A DNA stretch of 64,000 nucleotides from Prevotella sp. UBA2850 (GCA_002350805.1 DEFO01000051.1:1-64000); one strand, 5' to 3'. Positions 51,201 through 60,602 are shown, counted from the stretch's first letter. The notes: a model not told the origin generated them from the letters alone. Made by a program: numbers and translations.

Positions 51201-52361
51201 ATGATGAAGAATATCATGAAAGCTGCCGCCATAGCGCTGGCAGCACTGACCATTGCCTCGTGCACAGGCAAGAAGTTTCAGGTGAACGGAACCATCAGCG
51301 ATGCCAAAGACTCGCTGCTCTACTTCGAGAACATGAGTTTGCAGGAAGGTGTTGTGGTGTTAGACTCGGTGAAACTGGGCGAAAACGGCGAGTTCTCGTT
51401 CAGCGAGGCTGCCCCCGAGGCACCCGAATTCTACCGCTTGCGCATTGCCAACCAGATCATCAACATCTCGATCGACTCCACCGAGACCGTCACCGTGAAG
51501 GCCTCTTATCCCACCATGGCCACTCAGTATGAGGTGGAAGGCAGCCACAACTGCCAGAAGATAAAAGAACTGTCGCTCAAGCAGATCGACCTCCTGAACC
51601 GCGCCATCGCCATTCAGCAGAACCCCAACTTCGGAGTGGATGTCACGGCCGACAGCATCAGCCGTCTGGTGAATGCCTATAAGGACGACATCAAGCGCAA
51701 CTATATCTTCGTGGAGCCTATGAAGGCCTACGCCTATTTCGCCCTCTTCCAGACGCTGGGCAACCAGCTCATCTTCAACCCGCGCCAGAACAGCGACGAC
51801 ATCAAGGTCTTTGCAGCCGTGGCCACCAGTTGGGACACCTACTATCCCGAGGCCCTGCGCGGCAAGAACCTGCACAACATCGCCATCGAGGGAATGAAGA
51901 ACCAGCGAATCGTGGAGGCTCGCAACCAGGACTTGCAGATTGAGGCCTCGAAGGTGAACACGGCCAACCTCATCGACATCGCCCTCACCGACAACAAAGG
52001 ACAGGTGCGCCATCTGACCGACCTGACCGGTAAGGTGGTGCTGCTCGACTTCCATCTGTTTGCCACCCGCGAGTCTACCGAGCGCATCATGATGCTGCGC
52101 GAACTGTATAACAAGTATCACGACCGCGGTTTTGAGATCTACCAGGTGTCCATCGACCCCGACGAGCATTTCTGGAAGACCCAGACGGCTGCCCTGCCGT
52201 GGATCAGCGTGCGCGACGGCAATGGTGCCAACTCGCCGGTGCTGGTCAACTACAACGTGCAGTCGATACCCACCTACTTCCTCATCGACCGCACCAACAC
52301 GCTGCACAAACGCGATGTACAGATGAAAGATCTGAATGCCGAAATACAATCACTATTATAA
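51201..52361 (+). CDS. TlpA-like lipoprotein without redox cysteines
   Basis: Lipoprotein of 386 residues: signal ends LTIASCTGKK (Cys21). A DUF4369-like N-terminal domain (VNGTISDAKDSLLYFENMSL) and a helical middle lead to a thioredoxin fold (GKVVLLDFHLFATRESTERI, later cis-Pro SIPTYFLID). The position of WCxxC is occupied by LFATR, so neither catalytic Cys is present; the only other Cys (118) is in the middle part. The fold is otherwise complete, so a binding or chaperone role is more likely than redox catalysis. Start at ATG 51201 follows the promoter. Overlaps the next gene by 26 bp. Confidence 0.87.
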   Translation: MMKNIMKAAAIALAALTIASCTGKKFQVNGTISDAKDSLLYFENMSLQEGVVVLDSVKLGENGEFSFSEAAPEAPEFYRLRIANQIINISIDSTETVTVKASYPTMATQYEVEGSHNCQKIKELSLKQIDLLNRAIAIQQNPNFGVDVTADSISRLVNAYKDDIKRNYIFVEPMKAYAYFALFQTLGNQLIFNPRQNSDDIKVFAAVATSWDTYYPEALRGKNLHNIAIEGMKNQRIVEARNQDLQIEASKVNTANLIDIALTDNKGQVRHLTDLTGKVVLLDFHLFATRESTERIMMLRELYNKYHDRGFEIYQVSIDPDEHFWKTQTAALPWISVRDGNGANSPVLVNYNVQSIPTYFLIDRTNTLHKRDVQMKDLNAEIQSLL

Positions 52362-52875
52362 ATATGTATTCTCCTCCTGCCATGGAGGAGAATTTGCTTT
52401 GGTGCTGTTGCTGACGCTGACAACCCTGAAGGCACAGGCTCAGACGTTCGCCTTGCGCCAAGCGACCGACACAACGGCTGTTCTGACACTGACGACCGAC
52501 TCGACGGCCGACTACTGCCGCATTCCGTATCGCACCTACCGCTTTTGTACGGGCGATATCGACGGCGACGGACGGGCAGAGGCCATGGTGGGCGTCATCA
52601 AGCGCACACGCTTTGACAAAGAGATGGGACGCCGCCTGTTCATCTATAAAAACCTGGGCGGACGCATAAGACCCCTCTGGATGGGGTCACGACTGGGCGG
52701 AATCTTAGAGGATTTTCGCTACACAGATGGGAAAATACGAAGCCTCGAGACCGACAGGCGCGGTCTTTACTATGTGGCTGAGTATAAATGGCATCAGTTC
52801 GGACTCGATTTCGAACGGTTCCTCATCAAAGAGACTTGCCGCGAAGAAGGCCTGAGCATGTTCGAGGGGCGTTGA
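52336..52875 (+). CDS. Exported protein with an FG-GAP-like motif, unknown function
   Basis: Protein of 179 residues; a hydrophobic segment (FALVLLLTLTTLKAQAQ, about 20-36) reads as a signal peptide with a long N-region, so the true start could be further in. The mature part contains DIDGDGRAEAMVGVIK, the calcium-binding-like loop of integrin/VCBS-type repeats, and FIYKNLGGRIRPLWMG. It starts inside the preceding gene's end (26-bp overlap) and is followed 48 bp later by the DUF3160 gene, so it belongs to the same operon. No clear family. Confidence 0.7.
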   Translation: MPKYNHYYKYVFSSCHGGEFALVLLLTLTTLKAQAQTFALRQATDTTAVLTLTTDSTADYCRIPYRTYRFCTGDIDGDGRAEAMVGVIKRTRFDKEMGRRLFIYKNLGGRIRPLWMGSRLGGILEDFRYTDGKIRSLETDRRGLYYVAEYKWHQFGLDFERFLIKETCREEGLSMFEGR

Positions 52876-52923
52876 TACATAGAGATGAGAAAACAAAACA
52901 TCATGATATAATTGTAGGTTGCT

Positions 52924-55461
52924 ATGAAACAGTTTCTTTTATTCTGCAGTATGTTGGTCGCCACACTGGGAGCGTGGGGACAAAACGAAGAAGAGGGCGC
53001 AGGGGAAAGGCCTGCGCGCCAGTTGACGAATGTGGTGCTGCCCGGCGAGGGCCACATCAACGTGGAGAGCCTCCTGAAGAACATCGACACGCAGATGGAC
53101 ATCAGCCGGCTGAGCCTCGGCGAGTGCCGCGTGCTGCGCAACGCCTTTGCCGCACGACAGGGATATGCCTTCATGGCGGGCGACCTGAGAGCCATCTTCA
53201 GTACCACCACATGGTATGAGACGCTCATGTACAGCCGCTTTGACAAGGAGATGGAGGCCCTCGACCGCTTCTATCAGGACAAACCGGAGGGCTATCAGAT
53301 GAGCGAACTGGCCCAGAATGAGTATCTGCAGAAGGCGGTGCCCATGAAATACACCAAGGCCGAGCTGGCCTTCATGGAGAAGCTGAACAACCGCATCGAC
53401 TATCTCAAACAGCGGAATTTCGCCATTTCACCGGGAAAAATGGTCAATATCGACAATCTCATCAACCCCTGGCAACTCGAAAAACCCGACCAGCGGCTGA
53501 TGAACGCACTCGGTACCTACGGCTTCGCCATCGTGCCCAACAAGTACGAGCAGCTGTTCCATGTCTACGAGCGCAACGACTATCACGACTTCCCGTCGTT
53601 CATCACCACCGACCTCTATCTGCAACTCTTCCACATGTACTTCGACTGCCTGCTGCGCGAGGTGGAAGAGAAGAAAATGTACGGTCTCATCGACCATTTC
53701 TGCCAGCTCATGGAGACCGAGATGCTCAACTTTTGCTCCTCGAAGAGCAAACTGGTGAGAGAGGCCGCCCAATACGATGCCACCTACTTTGCCATTGCTC
53801 GCGCCCTGCTTTCCACCGACTCGCTGGAGAAGGCAGTGGCAGGACTGAACCCGCAGATTCCCGAAAACTACCGCAATATGGCCCGTCAGGAAATCAGCCG
53901 CTCGCTGAATGCCTCGGCCGACTTCTCGGAGTTTCTCGAGTATAAAGACGTGATGTTCAACTACGGACTGTTCCGGCCGCGCGGACACTATACGCGCACC
54001 GACTCGCTGAGCCGTTATTTCCGCACGATGATGTGGCTGCAAACCGTGCCTTTCGATCTCGAGAAAGTCAACCACCTGCGCCGCACCATGCTCATGGCAC
54101 AGGCAATGGTCAACAACAAGGAACTGAAAGAGGCCTACCTGAAGATCAGCGAACCCATCACCTATCTGATGGGAACGCCCGACAACCTCAGCATCATGCA
54201 GGTCTACGAACAGATGTTCCCCACCCCGACGCCCATTGAGAAATACATGAAGCGGAAGGACCTCCTGAGCTGGCTCTACGCAAAGTTGATGGACATCGGC
54301 AATAAGCAGATCCGCATCCGCCCGAAGTTCGAGCGCACCGCCCACTATAAAATCAACCTGTTGCCGCAACGCTACATGCCCGATGCCGAGGTGCTGCAGG
54401 AGATGGTCGACAACGATAGCCAGAAAAGCCTTCGCAAGGCACCGAAAGGCCTCGATTTCTTCGCTGCCCTGGGCTGTACGGCGGCCGAGCGCATCCTCAT
54501 CGACGAACTGAAAGAGGACCAGCGCTGGGACAAGTATCAGACGAACCTGCAGAGGATGAAGGAGCGCATGGGCGAGATCGACTGGAACCAGACCGTCTCC
54601 ACACAGTGGATGGAGACCCTGGGCACGATGGTCGGCACCGGCGAGGGCCGTCAGATGGCCGACAAGATGCCCTACTTCATGCACTCTCCGCAGTGGGCTA
54701 AGAAAGACCTGAATGCTGCCCTGGCATCATGGGCAGAACTGAAACACGATGCCATTCTCTATGCCAAGCAGCCCATGGGCGCCGAGTGCGGCGGCTACGG
54801 ACCTGCCGCACCTATCGTGAAGGCGTATGTGGAGCCTAACATCGGCTTCTGGACCAAGGCTGTTGAGCTGGCCGACGGTACGCTGGCCGTACTGAAAAAA
54901 CACCAGCTGGCCACACAGTTTGCCGAGGATATCACCACCCGACTGAAGGAACAGGCCCAGTTCCTGCTGGCCATCAGCCAGAAAGAACTAAACAACAAGA
55001 AGCTCACCGACGAGGAGTACTACCAGCTGGAGGTCATCGGAGCCACCTTCGAGAATATCACACTCGACCTGATACGGCGTCCCGACCAGTGGCTGCAAGG
55101 CTGGAGCGACGTGCAAGGAGCCGACAAGTCGGTGGCTTTAGTGGCCGATGTCTACACCGCCAACAGCGACAACATCCCCGTGGAGGAGCGCTCGGTGGTC
55201 TACGAGGGTGTGGGACCCGGCTGCGACCTGTATGTAGTGGTCGAAATCGACGGTTATCTCTACCTCATGCGCGGGGCCGTCTTCTCCTATCGTGAGTTCG
55301 AGCGGGGCCTGGGCGAGCAGCGCATGACCGACGAAGAATGGCAGAAACACCTGAAGGAATATCCAAAAACGGGCATTCCATCGTGGATGGACGAGATTAT
55401 TGTGCCCTTGGACGACGAGGTAAAGGACAACGAATACATCTTCTATAGCTCCGGTTGCTGA
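52924..55461 (+). CDS. DUF3160-family secreted protein with YARHG domain
   Basis: Exported protein of 845 residues. Signal peptide (FLLFCSMLVATLGAWGQ), then an YARHG domain (LGECRVLRNAFAARQGYAF, about 60-80) and a long DUF3160 region from about 165 onward (FPSFITTDLYLQLFHMYFDC; AALGCTAAERIL; YGPAAPIVKAYVEPN; DLYVVVEIDGYLYLMRGAVF). Both domains are of unknown function and typical of the Bacteroidetes envelope. The previous two genes encode envelope proteins in the same direction, suggesting a common surface role. Confidence 0.85.
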   Translation: MKQFLLFCSMLVATLGAWGQNEEEGAGERPARQLTNVVLPGEGHINVESLLKNIDTQMDISRLSLGECRVLRNAFAARQGYAFMAGDLRAIFSTTTWYETLMYSRFDKEMEALDRFYQDKPEGYQMSELAQNEYLQKAVPMKYTKAELAFMEKLNNRIDYLKQRNFAISPGKMVNIDNLINPWQLEKPDQRLMNALGTYGFAIVPNKYEQLFHVYERNDYHDFPSFITTDLYLQLFHMYFDCLLREVEEKKMYGLIDHFCQLMETEMLNFCSSKSKLVREAAQYDATYFAIARALLSTDSLEKAVAGLNPQIPENYRNMARQEISRSLNASADFSEFLEYKDVMFNYGLFRPRGHYTRTDSLSRYFRTMMWLQTVPFDLEKVNHLRRTMLMAQAMVNNKELKEAYLKISEPITYLMGTPDNLSIMQVYEQMFPTPTPIEKYMKRKDLLSWLYAKLMDIGNKQIRIRPKFERTAHYKINLLPQRYMPDAEVLQEMVDNDSQKSLRKAPKGLDFFAALGCTAAERILIDELKEDQRWDKYQTNLQRMKERMGEIDWNQTVSTQWMETLGTMVGTGEGRQMADKMPYFMHSPQWAKKDLNAALASWAELKHDAILYAKQPMGAECGGYGPAAPIVKAYVEPNIGFWTKAVELADGTLAVLKKHQLATQFAEDITTRLKEQAQFLLAISQKELNNKKLTDEEYYQLEVIGATFENITLDLIRRPDQWLQGWSDVQGADKSVALVADVYTANSDNIPVEERSVVYEGVGPGCDLYVVVEIDGYLYLMRGAVFSYREFERGLGEQRMTDEEWQKHLKEYPKTGIPSWMDEIIVPLDDEVKDNEYIFYSSGC

Positions 55462-55524
55462 CCGTCGGACAAAGAGTGCTGGCGACCGTGAATGGTGAAG
55501 AGAGACCCTAAACCGTAAGACGAC

Positions 55525-56493
55525 ATGACGATGATGCATCTGCTGACAGCCTTATGGCTCGCCTCACAGGGGCTGCTGCCATCGGTGGGCACACAAAAGG
55601 ACGGTTGTCTCTTCTCACCATCCACGGTTCAAGCATCCTCAGAAGACAGCATCACTCTTGTTTTCACCGGCGACCTGCTGCTCGACCGTGGCGTGCGCCG
55701 CGTCATCGAACAGCGGGGCGAAGATGCTGTTTTTTCCCATTCCATCGATAGCTTATTCGGCGAGGCCCGTCATGTGGTGGCCAATCTGGAGTGTCCTGTC
55801 ACCCACATCCAGTCGCCTGTGTTCAAACGATTCGTCTTCCGCGGTGAACCGGCATGGCTGCCTGCGCTCAGGCGACATGGCATCACCCATCTCAACCTGG
55901 CCAACAACCACAGCATCGACCAGGGCAGGAAGGGCCTTCTCGACACCAGACGACAGATAGAGCAGGCCGGAATGACTCCCTTCGGTGCCGACTCGACCCT
56001 GCAACGGGCTGCACGGCCGCTGCTGCTCGATACGGTTCCGCGCCGCATCTATGTCTTGCCGACGCTCCGCATGGCGCTCGAGAACTATGCCTACCTGCCC
56101 GAGCAGCCCTCGGTGAGCATGGAGAGCATCGACACCCTGCTCAAACGCATCAGCTCTTTGCGCCAAGCCGATCCTCAATGCTACATCGTCGTCTGTCCGC
56201 ACTGGGGCGCCGAGCACCGGCTGCAGCCTACCATCGACCAGCGCATCGCAGCTCATCGCATGGTGGATGCCGGCGCCGACTGCATCATCGGCCATCACAC
56301 GCACACCCTGCAAACCATCGAGACCTACCGCGGAAAACCTATCTACTACAGCATCGGCAATTTCATTTTCGACCCGTTGAAGCCCATCAACAGCCGGGCA
56401 GCCCTCGTCAAACTGACCATCACCGCCACTACGGCCCGCGTAGAGACCCTGCCCATCGTCATCAGGAATTGTCAGCCGCGACTCGCCAAATAA
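55525..56493 (+). CDS. CapA-family metallophosphoesterase-like protein
   Basis: Exported protein of 322 residues in the CapA/poly-gamma-glutamate family, a calcineurin-like phosphoesterase fold. Metal-site motifs in order: TGDLLLDR, NLECPVT, NLANNHSID, HWGAEH, GHHTHTLQ, YSIGNFIFDP. Family members are involved in polyglutamate or capsule export, but in Bacteroidetes many occur outside capsule loci and the substrate is unknown. A short signal-like N-terminus (LLTALWLASQGLLPS) is visible. It follows the DUF3160 gene by 63 bp. Confidence 0.88.
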   Translation: MTMMHLLTALWLASQGLLPSVGTQKDGCLFSPSTVQASSEDSITLVFTGDLLLDRGVRRVIEQRGEDAVFSHSIDSLFGEARHVVANLECPVTHIQSPVFKRFVFRGEPAWLPALRRHGITHLNLANNHSIDQGRKGLLDTRRQIEQAGMTPFGADSTLQRAARPLLLDTVPRRIYVLPTLRMALENYAYLPEQPSVSMESIDTLLKRISSLRQADPQCYIVVCPHWGAEHRLQPTIDQRIAAHRMVDAGADCIIGHHTHTLQTIETYRGKPIYYSIGNFIFDPLKPINSRAALVKLTITATTARVETLPIVIRNCQPRLAK

Positions 56494-56569
56494 CGCCGTC
56501 GACGATATAGTCGGCTTCACGAACGTTTGGTGACAATGCACCTGGGACCGACATTTCGCGATGAAATGC

Positions 56570-56600
56570 TTTGCACTCAGCCCGTTTTTCATTATCTTTG
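56570..56600 (+). promoter_or_regulatory. Promoter of the HI0933-type oxidoreductase gene
   Basis: TTTG at 56570-56573, 19 bp, TATCTTTG at 56593-56600; its position fixes the start codon at 56612. Confidence 0.75.
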
Positions 56601-56611
56601 CATCCAGAATC

Positions 56612-57796
56612 ATGAGAACAGCCATCATAGGAGGGGGTGCAGCAGGTTTTTTCCTGGCTGTCAACCTGAAGGAAATGATGCCGGAGATGGACGTGACCAT
56701 CTTCGAGCGTAGCGACCGTGTGCTGCACAAAGTAAGCATCTCGGGCGGTGGACGGTGCAATTGCACCAACTCCTTCGAGGATGTGAGAGACCTTCAGACG
56801 GTCTATCCGCGCGGTCACCGGTTGATGAAACGGCTCATGAAGGGGTTCTCGCAGGTGGATGCCTACACTTGGTTTGAGCGCCACGGCGTGAAACTCACGA
56901 CACAAGACGACCATTGCGTGTTCCCACAGTCGCAACAGTCGCAATCCATCATCCAGTGTTTCCAGCACTACTGTCGGCGCTATGACGTTGACATTCAGAC
57001 GGGTGTACGCATCAGTTCGCTGGCGGAGCTGCATGACTACGACTTCATTTGCGTGACAATCGGCGGACAGCCGCGCGCAGAGGGTCTGTCGTGGCTGGCA
57101 GCCGCAGGCCATGAAATCGTGCAACCCGTGCCCTCGCTGTTCACCTTCCGTATCGACGACAAAGCACTGTGCGAACTGATGGGGACGGTGGTGGAAGAGG
57201 CTTCGGTGATGATTCCTAGCACGGCATTCCGTGCATCAGGACCCTTGCTGCTGACGCACTGGGGCATGAGCGGTCCCGCCATCCTACGGTTATCGAGTTA
57301 TGCGGCTCGCCATCTGAGCGAACAGGGCTATCTGGCACCGCTGAGTGTCAATTGGACGGGACTGAAAGAGGCCGAAGTGCGGTCTGTGCTGCAAGAAACA
57401 GCTGTGAGAAACCCACAGAAGATGTTATCGAACATACATTTGTTTGACTTGCCGCAGCGCCTTTGGAACTATCTGTTGAGGAAAAACCTGGCCGAGCGGG
57501 CAGACAAACGATGGGGCGAACTCAGCCAGAAAGACCATCACCGCATGGTGAACATGCTGACCAACGACACCTATCGGGTGAGCGGCCGCGCCCCGTTCAA
57601 GGACGAGTTTGTCACTTGCGGCGGCATTTCCCTCAGTGCGGTGAACCCCTCCACCCTGGAGAGCCGCGCAGTCCGTCACCTCTATTTTGCCGGTGAGGTG
57701 CTCGATATCGACGGTGTCACCGGCGGCTTCAATTTCCAGGCAGCCTGGACAACAGCCTACACTGTGGCAAAAGCAATCTTTTCAAGTGAGAAGTGA
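56612..57796 (+). CDS. HI0933/YhiN-family FAD-dependent protein
   Basis: Flavoprotein of 394 residues. N-terminal dinucleotide fold IIGGGAAGFFLA, the family signature KVSISGGGRCNCTNS, and the C-terminal LYFAGEVLDIDGVTGGFNFQ that closes over FAD. The middle ISCxx-like insertion domain (LLTHWGMSGPAILRLSSYA) is complete and the length is normal. The reaction of this widespread cytoplasmic family is not established. It has its own consensus promoter, and the open frame upstream of 56612 overlaps that promoter, so the shorter start is chosen. Confidence 0.9.
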   Translation: MRTAIIGGGAAGFFLAVNLKEMMPEMDVTIFERSDRVLHKVSISGGGRCNCTNSFEDVRDLQTVYPRGHRLMKRLMKGFSQVDAYTWFERHGVKLTTQDDHCVFPQSQQSQSIIQCFQHYCRRYDVDIQTGVRISSLAELHDYDFICVTIGGQPRAEGLSWLAAAGHEIVQPVPSLFTFRIDDKALCELMGTVVEEASVMIPSTAFRASGPLLLTHWGMSGPAILRLSSYAARHLSEQGYLAPLSVNWTGLKEAEVRSVLQETAVRNPQKMLSNIHLFDLPQRLWNYLLRKNLAERADKRWGELSQKDHHRMVNMLTNDTYRVSGRAPFKDEFVTCGGISLSAVNPSTLESRAVRHLYFAGEVLDIDGVTGGFNFQAAWTTAYTVAKAIFSSEK

Positions 57797-58130
57797 CAAG
57801 TGAGAAGTGAGAGGTATGATTACCTTTGCAATTGCGCCAAACTCTGAATAATCGGAGTTTTCTGAGTTTTCTGAATTTTCTGAGTTTTCTGAATATTCTG
57901 AATCCTCCGAAGCTGCAAACTCCCCAAAGCTATTGTCTACACTCCTTAAATAGTTCAAGGTTCAAAGTTCAAGGTTCAAAGTTCAAAGTTCAAGAGGCGG
58001 ACTATTGTCTACACTCCTACACTCCCACACTCCTACACTCCTAAAAAAACTCCCTCCTAAAAAAATCTCCCTCCTAAAAATCTCCCTCCTAAAAAACTCC
58101 CTCCTAAAAACCTAAGAAAAAACCACGACC
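57797..58130 (-). repeat. Composite intergenic repeat, copy 2 (inverted)
   Basis: Reverse complement of the 47160-47530 copy: GAGAGGTATGATTACC, TTGCGCCAAA, 9-bp units (TCTGAATAA, TCTGAGTTT and similar, about 57845-57900), CCTCCGAAGCTGCAAAC, CTATTGTCTACACTCC, TTCAAGGTTCAAAG runs, then TCCCTCCTAAAAA runs. No gene. Confidence 0.85.
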
Positions 58131-58141
58131 AATAGCTCATT

Positions 58142-58181
58142 TTGTGTCATTGAATGAAAAAAATTGTGTCATCCATGTCAC
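58142..58181 (+). promoter_or_regulatory. Possible ECF operon promoter/operator
   Basis: TTGTGTCAT occurs twice 22 bp apart (58142 and 58164), followed by ATGTCAC (58175). Direct repeats upstream of an ECF operon suggest an autoregulated promoter; unproven. Confidence 0.35.
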
Positions 58182-58222
58182 AAAAAGCCCCATTTTGCGT
58201 ACTCACAGTAAATCAACCAAGA

Positions 58223-58702
58223 ATGACAAGAGAAGATTTCAAACAAGAGGCACAGCGCATCAGACCGCTGCTCATCCGCACTGCCCGACGGTATCTGGAA
58301 AATGCCGACGAGGCTGAGGACACGGTGCAGGACGTGCTGTTGCGCCTCTGGCAGATGGCCGGCGAGCTGAAAATGCCCTTAGACCGGCTGGCTGTGGTGC
58401 TCACCAGAAACTTCTCTGTCGACAAGCTCAGGCGCCGAAGGCCCCATGTGCCCATCGAACGAATGGCCGACATGAGCGCCGATGATGCCGGCAACGAACG
58501 CCTGGAGCACCTGATGAAAGTGCTCGGCACACTGCCCGAGATGCAACAGGCCATTGTCAGGATGCGCCACATGGAGGGCATGGAGATGGCAGAAATTGCC
58601 GAACTCATCGGCACCAGCGAGGTGGCCGTGCGCAAATCGCTGAGCAGAGCGCGACAAAGCATCCTGAAGAAAATGAACAACGAAAAATCACGAAGAAACT
58701 GA
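58223..58702 (+). CDS. ECF sigma factor of the barrel operon
   Basis: Sigma factor of 159 residues from the ATG at 58223 (MTREDFKQEAQ). Region 2 is PLLIRTARRYLENADEAED then VQDVLLRLWQ; region 4 is LPEMQQAIVRMRHMEGMEMA with the helix EIAELIGTSEVAVRKSLSRA. It is shorter than FecR-linked sigma factors and followed, 2 bp on, by a small single-pass membrane protein, a likely anti-sigma. The frame extends 23 codons upstream into the putative promoter. Targets probably include the rest of this operon. Confidence 0.9.
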   Translation: MTREDFKQEAQRIRPLLIRTARRYLENADEAEDTVQDVLLRLWQMAGELKMPLDRLAVVLTRNFSVDKLRRRRPHVPIERMADMSADDAGNERLEHLMKVLGTLPEMQQAIVRMRHMEGMEMAEIAELIGTSEVAVRKSLSRARQSILKKMNNEKSRRN

Positions 58703-58704
58703 CT

Positions 58705-59181
58705 ATGGACAAAATTCTGAGAATACGCACACTGGCCGACCGCTTCCTTGCCTCTGAGACATCGCTGCAAGAGGAGAGAGAGCTGACCGAGCTCTGCCGC
58801 AACGGCGACCTGCCTGCCGACCTGCTGCCGGTGCGCGAGATGCTGCTTGCCCTCGAGAGCATGGCTCTGACCGACGAGGAGAGGGCTTCCGCTGCCGAGG
58901 AACAGCCCTACGGCGGGCAGCAGGGCCACGTGAAAGTCATGACGCCCGTCGCCAGGGGCAGGCGATGGCTGGCCGCGGCGGCTGCCGTGGTGGTGCTGCT
59001 CGCAGCTGGCGCATTCGCCCTGTGGCACCGACAGCAGGACGAGTGTGTGGCTTATATCTATGGAAAACGGTGCACCGACCGCACTGTTGTGATGCGCGAA
59101 ATGCGCCAAAACATGACCGACATGGCAGAGAGTGATGCCGACGTGGAGGCGCAACTGAATGAAATGTTTAGCACAAACTGA
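58705..59181 (+). CDS. Single-pass membrane protein, probable anti-sigma factor
   Basis: Protein of 158 residues. An acidic, helical N-terminal part (LADRFLASETSLQEERELTE) faces the cytoplasm, then arginines and one transmembrane helix (WLAAAAAVVVLLAAGAFALW, about 87-107) and a short periplasmic tail with two Cys (DECVAYIYGKRC). This layout and its position 2 bp after the sigma gene are those of anti-sigma factors. No zinc-binding HxxxCxxC is present. Role inferred from context. Confidence 0.75.
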   Translation: MDKILRIRTLADRFLASETSLQEERELTELCRNGDLPADLLPVREMLLALESMALTDEERASAAEEQPYGGQQGHVKVMTPVARGRRWLAAAAAVVVLLAAGAFALWHRQQDECVAYIYGKRCTDRTVVMREMRQNMTDMAESDADVEAQLNEMFSTN

Positions 59182-59187
59182 CCGACT

Positions 59188-59616
59188 ATGAGAAAGTTAT
59201 TAATGATATGGACACTGATGCTGGCCACCATGACTGCCTACGGGCAACGCGGACTGCACATCGACGAGCTGTTCCAGGGCCGCATCATTCCGCAAGAGCG
59301 GATGGTGGAAACCAGGGTGAGGGGCAAACTGCTGGCCAAATACCAGCTGAGCTACTTCCGCAGCCTGCGCTTCGAGGCTACCCACGCGGAGATCAGACGC
59401 ATCACGGAACTGCTGGGCAAGGACTGCGGGAAGAACTATCAGCGCGTGGTGAACAAGAAGACGCTCACCATCATGCTGCAACTGGAACCGCGTGACGGCC
59501 ACAACCGCTTTCTGTGCTTCAAGAGCGGACGCGCCGACAAGGGCACACAGGTGACCGTGATCTACATGGAGGGAACGCTTAGTTCGCTCGACAAAATGAA
59601 CGAAATATTAAAATAA
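59188..59616 (+). CDS. DUF6108-family exported protein
   Basis: Protein of 142 residues with a signal peptide (LLMIWTLMLATMTAYGQ). The mature part opens with GLHIDELFQGRII, includes VRGKLLAKYQLSYFRSLRF and ends with VTVIYMEGTLSSLDKM, the pattern of DUF6108, a small periplasmic family found in Bacteroidetes in ECF sigma operons. Function unknown. It is 6 bp after the membrane protein gene and 5 bp before the first barrel gene. Confidence 0.78.
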   Translation: MRKLLMIWTLMLATMTAYGQRGLHIDELFQGRIIPQERMVETRVRGKLLAKYQLSYFRSLRFEATHAEIRRITELLGKDCGKNYQRVVNKKTLTIMLQLEPRDGHNRFLCFKSGRADKGTQVTVIYMEGTLSSLDKMNEILK

Positions 59617-59621
59617 GAGAT

Positions 59622-60479
59622 ATGAAGACATTACTATTCATCATGATGCTGGCCGCGACCCTGCAAGCCAAGGCCGGCGACAACGACACACTGCGTATCA
59701 ACAAACCTGGGAACGTGACCATCATCACGGGCGACTCGCTACAGAAAATCATCGTACGAGGCCGCGAGGGCGACCCCGACTACGTGTACCGCAACACCAT
59801 CCAGCTGGTCGACTCCAATTACGTGAGCAACGTAAGCATCAACAAAGACCGCTGGGACCTCAGCGTCGGCGTGGGCAAAAAACGCGACGACGGTTCGTGG
59901 CCCGCCGAGATCGAACTGCATGTGGGCGTGGGAAGCGCCCTCTTCCTGGACAAGCAACAGGGCGTTCACCTGAAGGACCAGTCTTCTTACGAGATATTCA
60001 CCGAGCTGACAGCCAACACGTTTCTGAACCGGCAGCGCAAAGACTGGCTCTCGTTCGGACTCGGACTGGTGTGGAACCACTATTACGCATCGAAAGATTT
60101 CCGGTTCTATAAAGACGCAAATGGCGACACCCAGATAGGCCGCTATGCCGAGGGACAGACACCCAAGAGCTCGCACGTGAAGACGTTCGGCTACACCGGT
60201 TCCATACTCTACCACCACATGTTCGACCGCAAATGGGGACTCGGTGCCGGCATGTATGCCCAGAAGAACTTCTCGTCGCGCGTGAAAGTGAAATATAAGG
60301 AGGAGGGCAAAACCATGAAAGAAAGCGAGAAGCACGCCAACGTCAACAAGTCGATGTTCGGCTGGATGGGCGTGGTCTATACGCCGGCCATCGACCTCTA
60401 CGTGAAATACTCACCTGAGTATGTCTTGTCGGGCGATGGCGCCAAGTTTAAGACCATCACTGTGGGCTTTCGCTTTTGA
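59622..60479 (+). CDS. Outer-membrane beta-barrel protein
   Basis: Exported protein of 285 residues: signal peptide (LLFIMMLAATLQAKAG), an N-terminal region INKPGNVTIITGDSLQKIIV-like with the conserved REGDPDYVYRNTIQL, then alternating amphipathic strands (LSFGLGLVWNHYYA, GLGAGMYAQKNF, IDLYVKYSPEYVL) and a terminal aromatic (TVGFRF) for BAM insertion. Last gene of the ECF operon; paralogous to the next gene (same INKPG/HKPNK and REGD motifs). Possibly the envelope partner or target of the sigma factor. Confidence 0.82.
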   Translation: MKTLLFIMMLAATLQAKAGDNDTLRINKPGNVTIITGDSLQKIIVRGREGDPDYVYRNTIQLVDSNYVSNVSINKDRWDLSVGVGKKRDDGSWPAEIELHVGVGSALFLDKQQGVHLKDQSSYEIFTELTANTFLNRQRKDWLSFGLGLVWNHYYASKDFRFYKDANGDTQIGRYAEGQTPKSSHVKTFGYTGSILYHHMFDRKWGLGAGMYAQKNFSSRVKVKYKEEGKTMKESEKHANVNKSMFGWMGVVYTPAIDLYVKYSPEYVLSGDGAKFKTITVGFRF

Positions 60480-60571
60480 CGGCCACACCTCGCAGACAGG
60501 AAGGGCGGCACTGGATGGAAGGTAAAACTAAAAGAAAAATTAAAAAACAATAAAAATAATAGCGATTTTTC

Positions 60572-60602
60572 TTTGAAACTATCAGATATTTTACTAGCTT
60601 TG
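60572..60602 (+). promoter_or_regulatory. Promoter of the second barrel gene
   Basis: TTTG at 60572-60575, 19 bp, TAGCTTTG at 60595-60602. Confidence 0.7.

Noticed and set aside
53428..54684. Open frame of 418 codons on the minus strand
   Set aside because: Antisense of the DUF3160 gene with leucine/histidine-rich composition typical of shadows.
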